A stretch of 64,000 nt of DNA from Seriola aureovittata (Eukaryota; Chordata; Actinopteri; Carangiformes; Carangidae), in NCBI RefSeq assembly GCF_021018895.1, contig NC_079382.1, forward strand, positions 13,094,501 to 13,158,500. Direction: 5' to 3'. The translations under genes and the position numbers were made by a program. Every line of letters begins with the position of its first letter. Position 1 is the stretch's first letter. Positions 13,141 through 27,966 of this stretch are shown here, in pieces. The notes beneath the pieces were generated by a model. It was given only the letters and a program-made list of their open reading frames with translations. It did no database searches and was not told where the DNA came from.

Positions 13141-16100
13141 CCTCCCGGCTCATAGATGTGTGGGAGTCAAAAGTAATTAGCTTTCTTGAACTGTAGGTCA
13201 CACATGACCACCTACGGCAACACAGCAAAACCAATCCGTGAGATGAGTGGCAGCTTGCATACAGCAGTATGCAACAATGTATGGTCATATATTTCTGACT
13301 AATCGTTTCTTTTTTTTTTTTATGAGAAAATTTAATGATCCCCTCAAGAGTAATCACTGTGAATGTAGTAATAACTGCTTGTAAGACAGAGACGTGGAGA
13401 GAGAGAAAACACGTGCGGATGTGTTGATTTGCGAGTGTGTTTGCAATCTGGATCCTGACACAGACAGATGCTCAGGCCCGCTCTCTTGTCACTCTCCATC
13501 CTGTTGGGGCACTTGATATCTTCATTTTCCTCCCATCTCCACTGTTCAAAGAGGACCACAGGGTCATTTATTGTGCACATGTACTGTGACTATGATGGGA
13601 TTTCATTTTGGTGTCTGCACACAGTTTCCGGACAGAAGCAAGCTGCAGTTTATGTGTTTTTGCATCAGCCAGCCCCGTGTGAAAGGTGGTGAAAAAAATG
13701 TGTAAAAAGCAAACATGTTTACAGCTGCAACTGAGCATCTAGTTTCTCTGTTTGCTGTTGCCGACAAGGAATCTTCCCTATGTGCACTGAAGCATTAAAT
13801 ATAGCCTTGAGTTTAAAGGCTTAAATTCAAAGATACTAAAGGGGATTTTACACATGTCAAACAACTATTAAAAATCCCTACAGATGGATTTTCTATGACG
13901 GCAACAAAAAGTGCAATAATCTTGCATGACACCAAACATTGACATGATAAATATTGACAAGATTACAGAACAAAAGTGACGGTACATACTAACAACATAT
14001 ACTTTAGTATTGATAATGCAGCCTATTTGCTACTATGTGGTCATGCAGACAGGCTGTCTGGAAGCTGCTGAAACCTTGGACCAGAATAGCTCTGATAATG
14101 TATCTGTCATGAATGTGTGTCATCAGGACCTGTTCCCCAGCACACTGTGGAAAATGTAATGGCTCTGCTACCTCCTTAGCCTGATTTATTTAAAGCTGTT
14201 GCCATGACTGCATAACTTTAAGTGACACACATATACTGTAACTCACATATGTTATTTAAATACAATATATCTCCAAAGGCTAGAGGAAGTGACATTGATA
14301 CGACTACAAGCATAAATTCAATTTTTCAACATGAACTAAATGTCTAAATGTTGAGATTATCATGGCTTGACAAGTCTAGTTAATGAATGGAGAGTAAGCT
14401 CAGTGGAGTTTTTGTTGAATTGTAAATTTGAGCTCTGTGAAATGTCATCTTTCTTACAAAGTTCACATGTCCAGGGAATAAAAGCAAGCTCAAAAGCCAG
14501 TTGATCATGTGAGAAACAGCACAGTAGGAGCAAGCCCCTCTCACTCCTTCCTGCTGGAATGAGAAGGCCAGCTGCAAATACAGCGTAAATGCTGCTTTCC
14601 CACATTTGCACATGCTCCCAGGAGATTGGTGGTCAAGTCTCTCTGACGGACGGACAGACAGAGACTCCCTGACTCACAGTACAAAAAGTGGAAACCCATC
14701 CAGTGGATAGATATCTCTTTGCAGTGATAGCTCTACATAATGTGGCTCCTTTTGCAGTTATTGTTTTTGGACTAACAGGAGCAATGATTTGCAAACTGTC
14801 TCATGAACTAACCCACCACAGCATTTTCAACAGATGGGAAAGTGATGCGCTTGAGACAATAAGCTATGTGTGTAAGGTAAATGTGCCATCACAAGAACCA
14901 GCACCCACTGAGACCCATTAGGGTGAGTAGTCCATTTCATTGTCTGCGGTGAGATCACCATCAAAGCTTTGTGATTAAGTCCAGCAGGTCAAAAGCTGTC
15001 GGTGTCAAAGGTCACTGTGATAGCCATCAGTCCTCACCACTCCCAGCTGCTCTCCAAAGAACTAAATAGTGGTACTTGTAGTTTATGCTCAACAAAGATG
15101 GTTGAAAAAGGTCATAAACACAGGTTGTTTACAAAAAGAGCCACTAAGTGAGTGTATATGTGACTTTTTCCATCTGATGGGAATGTGATCTATCCCGTTT
15201 TAGTGCTCCATACAACCCTGTTTTTTTATAACCTAAACAGCAACTCACTTTGCTAATTGACTTTCTCCGTCCTCTCAGGACAATAGAGCTGGTCCTTGAC
15301 TTCTTTATGACTTCCCCTTTATGAGTCCTTGGTTGATTATGGCTTTAAGAAGCCCTTAATAAAGACTAAGCAAACAGAGCTTTCAGCAGAATGCATGGAA
15401 AACTCTGAGGCTGTTGTGAAAGGCTCCCTCTGGCAGAATGCCAGCCCTATAGCATGGGACAAAATGAAGAGGATAGTCACCAAAAAGCCATCGGCTAAAT
15501 GAAAAGCTCATGAAAAGTGTTCACTGCAGGGTTCCACAAAGGCAAAGAAAAAGCTCTTTGTTTAGGAAAAACAGCCATGTAATAAGTTGAAATAATGGCT
15601 TTCAGTGAAGGGATTTTTCATTTTACAACAATAAACCCCTAAATCACAATATCATGTAATGGAAAAAAGAAGTACATAAAACAGCAGCTCGACTGGAAAT
15701 CTGTGCCACTGTGTTGCTTTACCTGAGCTCCAATGCACTTGGCAGTTGGCCTGTGAATGTATGGATTTTGGTGAGGCACTGCAGTGAGAAGAAGAGATTT
15801 GATGACTTTGGTTCCGACACAGATTTTTTTGTTGTATCCGGAAAGTTTTAAAGGTAAAACAGCTAGAGTTATTTTTCCCATAAAGTCTTGGCAGTTGTCC
15901 AGTCAAGCCTGAGGGCCTTCATCCACCACAGTGGGCCAACACAGGGTCATCTTAAACAAAAACCTAATTTCCTGCCAGGCCAAAGTGCTGGGATATTCAT
16001 CAAGATAAGAGGAGTGAAAGAGGAAGTGAGATGAGCGTTTGGCATGTAAGGTGGTGAACTTCCTCTTTTTCACTAGGAGGAAGCCAATAACACAGGCTGT

Positions 16101-17917
16101 CGTTCTGCTCACCTCCCAGACAGACTTGACACTTCTTGATGTCCACCGCATTGCTGAAATTCTTTAGGCTGGTTAAGCTGCAGGCCTCTCATGATCCTCA
16201 CCCTCCACATTTGATCAGCTGTTCTGTGGAGGTCAGAGTAAGGACTTCTAACTTTCCTCCACCACACAAACACCCACCAAGCCTTCTCCAACCATCCAAA
16301 ACAATGTGCCCGTCTATTCACCACCCTCTCTGCATGACACCCTGGTTTTTATCACCCACCCATCGGCACAATGCTGGACACTTGCCTCCGCAGCCCGTTT
16401 CAATGGACGGAAATTGGGAATGCAAAACAGACCAGTAGTGAAAGGACATGTGGCTCCATCAGCTTCCATACAAACAATGGAGAATCTCCCAGTGTTTAGA
16501 TTCTACTTCCTGTCGACACACAGCACTAACAATGAGGCGCTATTATGACTGACTCTGTCTGCTGTTTCCAGCTCTGGATGAGACCAGGATGAGACCACAT
16601 CCTCAAATAATTTGGTGTTGAGCAGAATTGAGGAGTTATTTAAAGAAAAATTAAAAGAGGTATTTCTGCGATAAGATAAAAAAAAAAAAAAGTTTAAAAT
16701 CCCCAGAGATCACTGCGGCAGAGAAAGTAATATGAAACAGCAGGGAAAACAGAATTGGACATAAAAATAGAATAACGGTTGTGCTGGCTCTCTGTGCTTT
16801 TTTGACAACTACAAAACCCTTCAATTTCAGCTTCAACTTTAACTTTACTGTACCCAGGAGAAAGTTTATCTTGTAGCAGTGGAAGACACATGATTTGACT
16901 CTTTAAAGCTGCACAAATCTGAACTGTCCTCAAATCACCTCAGATACTCATTTCTCAAAAAAAAAGAAAGAAAGGTTTTGAACCAGCTCTGATAATGTAA
17001 TGTATAATGTATATAATGCTGTTTCTTGCTAATACATTTACAACACAGTGCTGCTCTCTGAAATCAAAGCAAAGCAGACACACTAACTGTACTCTCAAAC
17101 ACTTAAAAAAATAAAAAATAAAGAAAGAGCTGATAGTTTCCTCTCAACAACGTTTTGACTTGACTTGCGTTATTATCAGCAATTTATGAGAAAGCTTCAA
17201 GCAAAAGAATGAACAGTAACTTTACGACTGCAGTGTATTCAACGACAGGCAGACAGGAGGCACCATCTTCTCTACTTATATTGTTCCCCGATGAGAGATC
17301 TAGAAATGTGCAACCCGTAGCACAAGTGTTTGTTTACATCATAAGAAATAATACTCTCTTCCCAGACAAGGGGTCTCAGCGGCCTTGATAAGGATCATGG
17401 GTATTTATTACACCCAGCAGAGCCTTTGCAGTGAATTGTTTGATAATGGGTTGTCTCGCAAGACATTCAATACAAGCTAGAGAAGATTTCTGAATCTTTG
17501 CTCTTGTATTGCCTATGTTTCTGGCATAATGACAAACAATGGAGACAAAGCCAGTGACACAAAGATGAAGAGAGGGCTGTCAGACTGTAGTCCACGACAA
17601 CCCCCGCATATAGAGAGCACAGAGGACAGTTTAAATGTGGAAGGAGGTCTTGGTTATGCTATACAATGAACATCCCTCGAGACTGACATTGTGTGTCCTG
17701 TAATTGCCCCGAGTCTGCCTCTCTGGTCTCAGTCTCCGCTGGGGGTGACATCTCATCTCAAGGGCAGAGAGAGGGGAGATATCTACAGACCAATCACAGC
17801 CCAGTTTGTCAAACCTCCATCAACCGGTCACAGCTCCCTCTGTTAACTCCTCTCACTCCTCCTGGGGAGAAAAGCACTGGGCTGGAGCCAATTCAAAACT
17901 ACAGGGTTACACACACA

Positions 17918-17974
17918 TAGATAGAGAGAGAGATAGAGAGAGAGCGAGAGAGCGAGAGAGAGAGAGAGAGAAAG
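17918..17974. repeat. (GA)n imperfect microsatellite
   Basis: A purine run of AG units with ATAG and CGAG variants. Confidence 0.93.
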
Positions 17975-19350
17975 ACCTTGACCTGCTCATTCCCCCACCA
18001 AAGCCTCAATGCCAAAGCTTTGGCTCTAAATAAACACAGCCTTCAAAGGGAAAGAGTTTAACCCTCTGGAACCAACACTTTGTTTCAGCCCTGCTTTGAC
18101 AGATAATCCCACACAAATCCGAAATCTCTGTGGGATTCACAGTCAGCCAAAGTGGCAGAAATATACAGACAGACAAGAAGAGCTTAAAACAACATGCAAA
18201 ATTTGGAATCAAAGCTGGTATCAGTTTGAAAGGCTAATTTGGAATCAAGCGACTACTGGATAGGGTATATGGTATCAATGTTTGGGTCACATAAAAATAA
18301 TAGAGAAGAAGGTGAATATGCATATGAAAATATTTTGAATGTTTCCATCATCGCATGTACACCATGTTTTCAGGATCTTTGTTACTTGGAATAGAGAGTG
18401 AAACTTAAAAACCTGTTACAAACACGCCCATATACAAATATGCAAACGATCCAACTGACACAAACGATTTTAGAACAAAGGTCACTAGTTTGATCCCACA
18501 TCATCCATTCTGTGAAAAAATGAATTGGAAGACTTCAGTATAAAACTGTACATTCTCAGAGAACACCTAATGACTTCATTCTTCAGGCTCGCTCAGCTAC
18601 TGAGGAGGAGCTAATCAACAAGCTCTTGACCAGTTGAATCAAGTGTGCAAGTTCCTGACTACCACAGAAAACATTTCTTTTTTCAAGGAAACCCTGAGGC
18701 CTGGAGGATGAGAGAATTTATAAGTCAATTCTCTTGAATATAATATCAATCAGAGATATATGTATCACTGAGTTGTGATGATAAAGGTTGCAGTTTTCAA
18801 GACAGGCCTCCAAACCACCTGTACATGCTGCTATTTTAGGTAAGGACTGGTTTTGACATTTGTGCCGATCTAGACTGCTATTACTGAAAGTTGCACATGA
18901 GATATCAGGTTTAGTTTTCAGTTGAAACCAAAACTCCATGTTGCTATAGGTCGCAAGCAAAAAATACATCAGACATGATCTCTGCCTCCTAAATGCCCCG
19001 CAGACGCACACCGCTCAAAAGCCTCCCTGAATGTAAGCAGTTACTCAGCAGAACCCTCTCAGCTGGTGAGGCATATGATTCAGACACTTCTGAGGAAAGG
19101 TCAGTGTCAGTCCTGTGAAAACAAGAGGCCCTCTCAGTCTGGCTCCTCACAAGACTGCAACAGCCTACCCAGCTGGGCGCTCTTCATTTACTGCCCCTGC
19201 AATCGATAGCCCATTGCCCATTCATCACAGCAAAGAGCCAGGGCTTATGTGCTCACGGGCCTGGCTGATCCACCCACACTGAATGCTGAGGCAAGTCACT
19301 GGACAGGTGAGGTCAGAGTAGATTAATAATCAGAGTGTAAATCTTTCTTA

Positions 19351-19369
19351 CCCCCCCCCCCCCCCCCCC
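19351..19369. repeat. poly(C) run of 19
   Basis: An uninterrupted cytosine run inside presumed intron 1, about 470 bases from the exon. Confidence 0.95.
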
Positions 19370-19809
19370 AGGAAATCACAGACGGAGTAAAAGCTCCTCA
19401 GGATCTCTCCTCTCCGCTCTCTGCTTATTGATCTGCAGCAACTTCATTCCCATCATTCACCCTGACAGCAACCACTCACACCTCTGGAAGGTGCAGCAGG
19501 GCTGAAAAGGTTTGGGCATCAGACTGGAATTTACCTCTGACCTACCCTGAAATGCAGGTGTCACTTTCTCACCTTATAAATACAGTGGAATACTTCAAAA
19601 TAAGTGTTTCTTTCATCTTTTCAAAAAAATAAAAACTGAAGTTTACAAATCCTGTCTGTATATTTTAAATGTATATCAGACTAAATTGTCAAATGGAATA
19701 ATTTTGCAGTGTGAGAGTATTAAACATCATTCACTGTGTGATTTTATCTAGTGTTTGTCATGTATGACTTCTGGATAGTGCCGGTGCCATTTGTGCTATT
19801 TAACTGTCA

Positions 19810-20442
<633 letters not shown>

Positions 20443-20485
20443 TTACTGACTATGTGCGTTTTCTGCGAGTATTAAAATATCTGGA

Positions 20486-20509
20486 CTAAACAATGTTTGG
20501 ATTCTCCAT
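20486..20509 (-). other. second candidate upstream ORF (7 codons)
   Basis: On the gene strand ATG GAG AAT opens a 7-codon frame (MENPNIV) ending at TAG, upstream of the first uORF. Whether it is within the transcript depends on the unmapped start site. Confidence 0.2.
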
Positions 20510-21373
20510 ACCACAGGTTTGGCTACCACTCCAACCTCGTGAGCCCGCTATGTTTTAAGACATAACAACAGATTCGTAAGTGAATTAAAGGCTTAGTCTG
20601 ACACAGTCCGTACGCCTGTAACACCTGTCAATATTTACAAATGAAGATCACTTCAGTTTCACTTGCGACAGCCTTCAAATCCCAAATTTCGTTTGAACAG
20701 CAGTGTTACTCGCCCACAGCGAGTTACCATGCGCAGTCACTTCCAATAATTAGGCTTCCTCACACAAATATGAAAGCAAATGCCTCAAACTATTGTCATT
20801 CAAATAGCTGCTCGACCAGCTCTCGTCTGTTACGCGCGGCAGCGGCAGCTGCTGCGCCTTCAAGACCTTTCGGCAGCTCGCGCTCCTTCCTTAAAGTGCT
20901 CTGTGTCGCCAAACGGCAGCGCCTCGAAGAAATAAATCCAAATAACACCAGACAGGCTTCAAAATGACAGAGTCGATTGGCGAAGATTGACGGCCACCTC
21001 ACTGTTTCGTATCCAACCGCCACAGTCTACGCGTTGTCCAGTTCTTCCAGCCGGCACATCACTACACTGGAACTGCAGCCAAGAGCCAACATGCTCACTG
21101 CTGCTCCTCTGCCGTCCACGCCCCCCAAAATCTCACTGTACTCATTTAAAAATAGTGATGCGAGTCCTTTTTTTCTATTTTCTTTTTACCCCTCTCTCAA
21201 CTTGTCACGCAGCCTCGGGGCACACGGTGGGTCACCAGGTTCCCACCGACTTGGCCAGAGTTGGTCCGAAACGAAAGCGCATGTCAAACCTGCCTGCACA
21301 GACCAAAAGAATATTCTTGCTGCTGGAGTGTGTCACATTATTAATCCTCTACGACGTGATTTCGTCCACCACG

Positions 21374-21433
21374 TCTTTCTCTTTCTCTCTCTCTCTTTCT
21401 CTCTCACCGTATGTCTCTCTCTCAGTCTCTCTC
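21374..21433. repeat. CT-rich simple repeat
   Basis: A pyrimidine tract of TCTCTTTCTCT-type units on the upstream edge of the CpG-rich region. Confidence 0.9.
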
Positions 21434-22350
21434 GCCCTTACACACACTCTCGCTCAGTCATTCAGCATTTCCACGGTCTGGTTTCTCAGCACGCATGAGC
21501 TCCCTCTATGTGGTAACTGGGGAACTGAAGATTTCGCAGCATTGGGGCTGATGTAATAGGAGAAACTTGGGAAGCACTCCTCCATTTTCCCATCTATTAG
21601 TCCACTATCTATACGAACAGACATTTCATGCTGTTTCTTCTCAACTTTACAACACCGGAAGCAAGTGGAGCCCAACGGTCTGCATCACATTGCAGCACCA
21701 CCAGACGCCATCATCATTAGTATGAGACAACATATCAAACTACAAGTCTAGGGGGGAAAAAAAACAAAAACAGCGAGAGTGAGAGAAGGGAGTAACACTG
21801 TTTGAATAAAACCTGTCCGCTCTGTCCAAATGGATGCCAAGCTGGCTGGTGCTGATGCATGCTTTATCAAATGTGAGCTGACAGCTTGTTAGGGGTCAGT
21901 TTGATACAATCACTATCTCAGCTCGAAGCTGGAAGTGATTTGCCTCGAACCATTATGACATGCAGCAGGGGCTGCAGAACAAATACACCAGTCGGAGAGG
22001 ATTGGGGAAGCATATCAAACAGTCTCCTTTTGGAGAAGCGGCAGCAGAAATATGCCAACAAATGCATGTCAGAATGTCAGTGGAAGTGGTGCGTGCCAGT
22101 GTGGATCCTTCATCGTGTTCCCAGTCCAGTCCGACTCGAGTTAGCTGACATTTCCTGTGATTTACCTGTCTGCTGCTGTCAATGTAATTACTCACAAATA
22201 CCCTATTGTCCCTCATCCTTTGTAAACACTCACACAAAGTGGTTTGACTGACAGGTGCAATAGAGGTTAAACCTGTGCGGAGTGTGATATTACAGCAGAG
22301 CTCGTACTTGTATTGACATTAAATCTATAATGAATATTCAGCCACTTTAT

Positions 22351-22374
22351 AAAACAATAAACCCGTATTGTTTT
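22351..22374. other. perfect 9-bp stem hairpin
   Basis: AAAACAATA, then a six-base spacer, then TATTGTTTT form a perfect inverted repeat. Function is unknown. Confidence 0.8.
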
Positions 22375-22396
22375 GAATATTGTATTGTTCTGTATA

Positions 22397-22430
22397 TTAT
22401 GAAGGCCGACATCAAATCTGACCTTCATAA
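22397..22430. other. second hairpin, 9-bp stem
   Basis: TTATGAAGG pairs with CCTTCATAA across a 16-base loop, 22 bases after the previous hairpin. Confidence 0.8.
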
Positions 22431-23379
22431 CAATGTTCTATGCAACAATGTACGTAACTACGTAACAATGTACTATGTTAGTATTGTGTGCAATCAGTTC
22501 TGAGATAATGAAACAATAAAAAAAGAGAAATTTTGACCATATATAAGAGCATGCAGATGAAGAAAATCTGTTCCATTATTATAGGTGCCTGTCTCCAGCC
22601 TAACCAGGAAAAACAATAGATGATTAGCAGATGCTTAAAAAAAAACAAAAAAACACTGGCCTTACCCTTTAACATTTACTCTGAACACCAAGCTATTACA
22701 GTTTTTTTTTGCCCAGCTCTCGTATATTGAGATTAAAACTCACACAGCACCGCTCTCCCCATTGTTCTGGGAAAAGACGTGTCATTAGATCAGTTACAGG
22801 AGCAAGGAAATATGGGAGGAGAGTGACAGATGGAACTGTGAGACTGGTGCGCTCTACGGTGGCTGGACTCAGATTGTGCACTGACAGTGCCAGGATTGCT
22901 GTGTTTCCACTTTGCTGCCCGAGGCCATGGTGAGTGACCAGCGGGTGACGAGAGAGAAAGAGAAGGGTGGCAACCTCACACACAAGTGTCTTGTAGGCCA
23001 TATGGAAATATACAGGATTGTTTGTCCAGGCGATTGGACTTGCTCGAGGTTCTTGTGTTACACGAAGTACAGCACTGCAGGTATGCCTTTTAATGACAGT
23101 ATATATTGTAATTTGTCAGATAAAACTATTTATAATACATTACAGTGCCCAAATTATTTAGCTTGTGATTCCCAAACCAAAGCAATGTCTACTTGCAACC
23201 TCTTGTGTTGCAGACGTATTCCTGTTGCTGAAGAGTGATTTTTATTGCTTTATTTGAGAAATTTTCCCTGTCCTGGAGGGGTACAATTATCCAGTAATTG
23301 ACGTGAAAAAAGAGGAAAGATTACAGGAAGGTTACAAAATGTAACTGTGTAGAAGAAATATGTTTTTGGCTCAATTTTC

Positions 23380-23463
23380 ATATTAACCATCTTGCGACCA
23401 CTTAGATTTATCCTGTGTCCCCTTCTGGGGGTCCCGACCCCCATGTTGGGAACCAGCAGCTTA
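23380..23463. mobile_element. hAT-type transposon terminal remnant
   Basis: Read on the minus strand, the stretch gives CTGGTTCCCAACATGGGGGT, then CGGGACCCCCAGAAGGGG and a diverged GGTCGCAAGATGGTTAA. This closely follows the conserved terminus of hAT (Charlie-like) elements, which begin CAGTGGTTCCCAACCTGGGG. A GGGGGTC-CC-GACCCCC stem lies at 23427-23442. I could not find the opposite terminus nearby, so this looks like a broken copy. Confidence 0.65.
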
Positions 23464-26400
23464 GCAGATAAAATGTCAGAAAAGAGTGAAAACTGCCCAT
23501 CACCTTCTCAGGGAACCCAGAGTGATGTCTTCAAAAATTACTTTTTTAACAGTCCCAAAACCCAAAACCCAAAACATTCAGTATTCAATAGTATAAAATA
23601 AAACCGAGAAAAGCAGTAACATATGTTTGGTATTTTGCTGTTAACAGTACTTGATGATGATCGATCAACAGCTGATTTTTTCAGAGCTAAAATGATGAAT
23701 TATGTAGCTTTTGTACATATGATGGATTTTTAATTCAGTAAAACAACTTCAGTGTACCATGTTTGTGTACTATTTGCATAAGAGTTAGTACTGTATCATT
23801 GTTTTCAAGTGACATAAAAAAAGCAGTCTATGGCGTTTTCAGGCGACAGACCCATTGCTCTTTACACTGAGTATTTGCCCTGAGGCCAGAGAATTGCTGC
23901 CACATCAATAACACCTCAATAAGCATCCCTTAATAAAATGTGAAATGGGGAGCCCTGAGCATTAGAGCTGGTAAATATGAATATGTGGCAGTGAGAGAGC
24001 ACATTAGCATTGGTACTGGTAAATATGTATGGGCTGCTTTCACTGTGCTGATTGAAAGAGTGTGACTGCGGCAGGTTGAGCGAAGGAAAGCTCCAGCAGA
24101 CACAGCTGGAAGGTGAGAGGAGATAGACACAGCCAGACAGACAATAGCAGCTCTGCTGACAGCCAGGCTCTCTCTATGCTAATAGTCTTGGCTGTGTGCT
24201 TCTGTCTCTTTCTGAAGAGGAAGACTTGGGTATTTGAAGGTGAGGATTTTTGTGGGGTGAAATTTTTAGGGTCTCTTTGGCTTCAGACGTGTAGGTTGCA
24301 CCTTTCAAGACCTCAATTTTAAAAAGCTTTGAAGCAGAGAATGGCTTCTGTCCACCTAGATGCAGAGGCACCATGAAGGTCATGGATGGTGGTTTCTAGG
24401 TCGTGGCTTTCGCAGGTGGCTATCTGTCAGCCGCTGATAGATATGTAGGCTCCTCTGCCGGCAACACAGCCAAGGTGGATATAGAAAACAAAAATGATAG
24501 TTTATGCTTTGAATTCAATGTCTTGCTGTAGATGGGGTTAAGCATGTCAGCAGTTTTTGAGAACCAATCCTGCAAACACTGTCCCTCTCCACTCCACTCC
24601 CTTCACCACCCTAAGATTTACTGTCAATTCTTCATGTTGACAAAGCAGTATTTACAATGAGACAACAATAAAACATTTTGACCTTTTTAAATTGCAAAGA
24701 GAACAGAGATAATAATGGTTTTGCCTTGTCAAAATCTTTTTTTCCTGTCTCTCTTTCCGTTTCAGATTTGGGGTTTGGCTGGAGATGCTTCTTCAGGGAC
24801 GGCCAAGACTAGAGGAAACAGTCCTGGAGTGAGCTGATGATTGCCTGTGATTACTGCATATCACATTTGGCTTCATCAGGGGCAGTAGGTACTTTTCTTT
24901 TGTTCCTGTATAACAGGAACACAGATGGGATTTTTCATGATGGGGAAAATTTACCCTGAAAATGTATTCTCAGAATGGTACATGAGAACACAAGAACAAA
25001 GAGGCTAGTGGGAGAAAAACTAAAACTTTGGGGGCAGTTATTAAGATGAGTATAGTTCCGTGGTGAATCTGAATAAAAATCAGTGCTAAACCAACATTGT
25101 TTATTGTCTTGGGATGCAATTAAGGGCAAAAAAACTGAACAACTTCTTTTTGCAGGCTTAAGAATGAAGGAGCTCTCTCTGGAGGTCGGTGGTCCGGGGG
25201 TATCTAGCGGATTCTTTTTCAGTCTTCTGGCATCTTCAGTGGAGAGAAAAGGAAAGAGCCTGATCCGTCTTTATGCACTTTTAATTACAAACGGCTGGCT
25301 GGGCTGCAAGCTCCAGAGACCAGAGGTGAAGCGTGTACGTCAGGACCAGCTGCCACTCCACTGGCAGCTCAATATCAACCTAAACATCCCCCAAACCCAC
25401 AGGGGTGGGGTGGGGGGGGTGGCAGCCCGAGGTTAATGCAAGGGTTGCATGTCTAAGCATATCAGCCACAGACACCTGCCAATCACCAGACAGAATGTGT
25501 CAGTAAAGGCAACAGGTCAGTTGTCTATGTTAGCGTTCCCACTGGAGCAATAGAAGTGACGCCATCAATCAAACCATTGCTCTGAGCTGCAGTTGGAGCT
25601 AACTTCTCCAGTTCTCCAGGGGTCTGGTTCAATAAGAGCTGCGGGTGGTGATGGACGAATCTCTGATCAGACAGTTGAGGCGAATACCTTCAGTGGAACA
25701 CACAGGCTGATGGATTGCAGAGTAATGTTCAAATCAAACCCTACTCCTGCAACTTGGATCACACTGCATTTCAGCTCAAGAACAAGACTGGAAGGAGCCT
25801 CGTAGGAATGAATATTTGAAATGTGCAGAACAGTTATACAGATCTTTGGGGTTTTTTTTTCTTATTGACTCTGCACAGAACAGAAAGTCTCTGGCATCTT
25901 GTTTTATTCCCTCACAACCTGACTATAAACTGGGAGTATACATTAATAGCTGAAAGCCTTTCCCAAGGAACAAAACAGGAGACACATAAAAGAGATTAAG
26001 TTTGTGCAGTGCAAGTGCAGGGACCCAGTACAATAAAGACATTGCTAATTAAAATCACTCGTGGTACAAACCAGCAGTTAAAATTAATTGTATTTATTGT
26101 GCTGAGAACTAAAAAGTCACAGAGCGGGCTAATGAGCTGAAAACATTTAGACCAAACCCAGAGAGAAACCGCTCTCATAACAGGTAATAAATTCATTTTC
26201 TTTAAATGGGTCAGACTGTCTTCAAACATTTTGTGGCCTCACAGAGCTGCTTTGTTTTGAACTGCGTTAAAAACAGAAGTCACAGCAAAACAGAAAAAAA
26301 AGCTAAAATCCCACAATTCCCACAAACCAAGTAACGTAAGAAACCAGGCTCTGCTTTGTAGTCTTAAGCTGTTATCATGGAAACCCAGGCTTTACCAAAG

Positions 26401-27922
26401 AGAGAATTATCAGGCAATATGACTCCGGTTATTGCCTTTGGCAGTGCTTTAATAAGACCCAGCTAACCTATGACCCGGGTTTGCAGCAGCAGAGGTAGTT
26501 GTAGGAGAGATTTGGCAGCTCAAAGGGCATCGACATACCCACAGGAACTGCCACTTCATTCCCAGGCAGCTGCACTGATGGGCCATCACGGTGAACCAGA
26601 GTCAATGTAATTAGTATGGACAGCCATGCACCAACCAAGCACAGCAGTATAAGTGGATTATGTATATATGCAAATTTTTGACACATGGCCACTGGCAATT
26701 TGAGACATGCAACTGTGAGAAGATATATAATGCATAAATGTCGGGAATATTTTGCTTTTGCAACTGGGTACTTATGATGAAACCTTGGTAAGCAATCACA
26801 CACAAACTGTCAAATTAACTTGTTTAAGGTTTTGGCTAATTAAAAATGCACAGAAATACTAGCCTTGATAACCACCGACCAAGCCCACCCCATCCCGCCT
26901 ACCCACACACCCCACCTCATCCTCACCTCTCTCTCTCACTCAGACACACATACAAATACACAAAGAGGAACCTTCAGAGACACCTAACACACCTGTTGAT
27001 CCAAGGCTGGAGATACAAAGAGCTGCAAATTAGTCTGTATGTCTGTCCGCTGATGGAACCTGAATGCCTCCTCTTCTCAGTTCATCTCGGCTGCCTTTAA
27101 TCACACATATAAGGATAATCTAGAGGGGTCAGGGTCTGGCTATAGAGACAGGCTAGAGGATCTCAGACAGGAGATATTGACTACAAGGAAACCCAAGCCA
27201 GCAACATCAACTTGTGATCAACAACGACGCCTTTCATCAGGGGGCTTCAAGGAGCGTCCTGGCCCAAGGCCCAGGGGATGCCAGCGCAAAGGTCTACGGT
27301 CGAGGTCAAGTACGACAATTAACTTACTGACTTACATCCCTAACAATACAATTTATATGTAGTTACATATAGCTATGTGTTGAAAACACATTTCAACTTA
27401 TCATATACCCCACCCCCCTATATTGCAAAAATTGATCGAGCTCTCTCTCTCTCTAACATATTGATGGACCTGTCTGTGTATAGCCCCTCCTCCCTATGTA
27501 CACTCTGAATAAAATAAATTAAAAAAATAATGCAAGGGGGGGAGGGATCATTGTTGGCTTTTCCCCTCAGAGAACACGGCTGTACATAGCTGTGAGTCTA
27601 TATCGATTCCTTGTGCAAGTGAATAACGTTAATGTTTTTGTTCTTTAACTCTGACGGTGAATGTTTGCTCCCTCAATCCACATGAATATATTCAGACTCA
27701 AGAGGGCTTGTTCTGAGGAAAGGAAAAGACAGTCTGGACCAGAGGTATTAACATAACAGAGCACCTAGAAACTTAAGAAAACACACATGGGAAAGCTAAA
27801 CAGTCCGGCCAGTGTGATTAGCTGTCAAATTAATTTGTTAAGTGTATTTCCAGGCTTCAATCAGTGCTGCTGTGGCAGCTGAAGCAGCAGGAGAGGCTCA
27901 GGAAGGAATAGCTGTAGCTAAT

Positions 27923-27966
27923 GAAGAGGAGAAGAGGGAGAGGAGGAGGAGGAGGAGGACGAGGAC
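27923..27966. repeat. GGA-rich purine tract
   Basis: AGGAGG-type triplets produce a poly-serine frame on the minus strand and a Glu/Arg frame on the plus strand. Neither has other support as coding. Confidence 0.9.

Noticed and set aside
20987..21556. 189-codon open frame on the plus strand, overlapped by a 173-codon frame
   Set aside because: It starts at TTG rather than ATG, lies in CpG- and CT-rich promoter DNA, and encodes low-complexity leucine/serine stretches. Two long overlapping frames are expected from composition alone.
27177..27620. Basic short frame followed by AATAAA-like sequence, suggesting a retroelement 3' end
   Set aside because: No recognisable reverse transcriptase, LTR end or tail with a target duplication could be seen.
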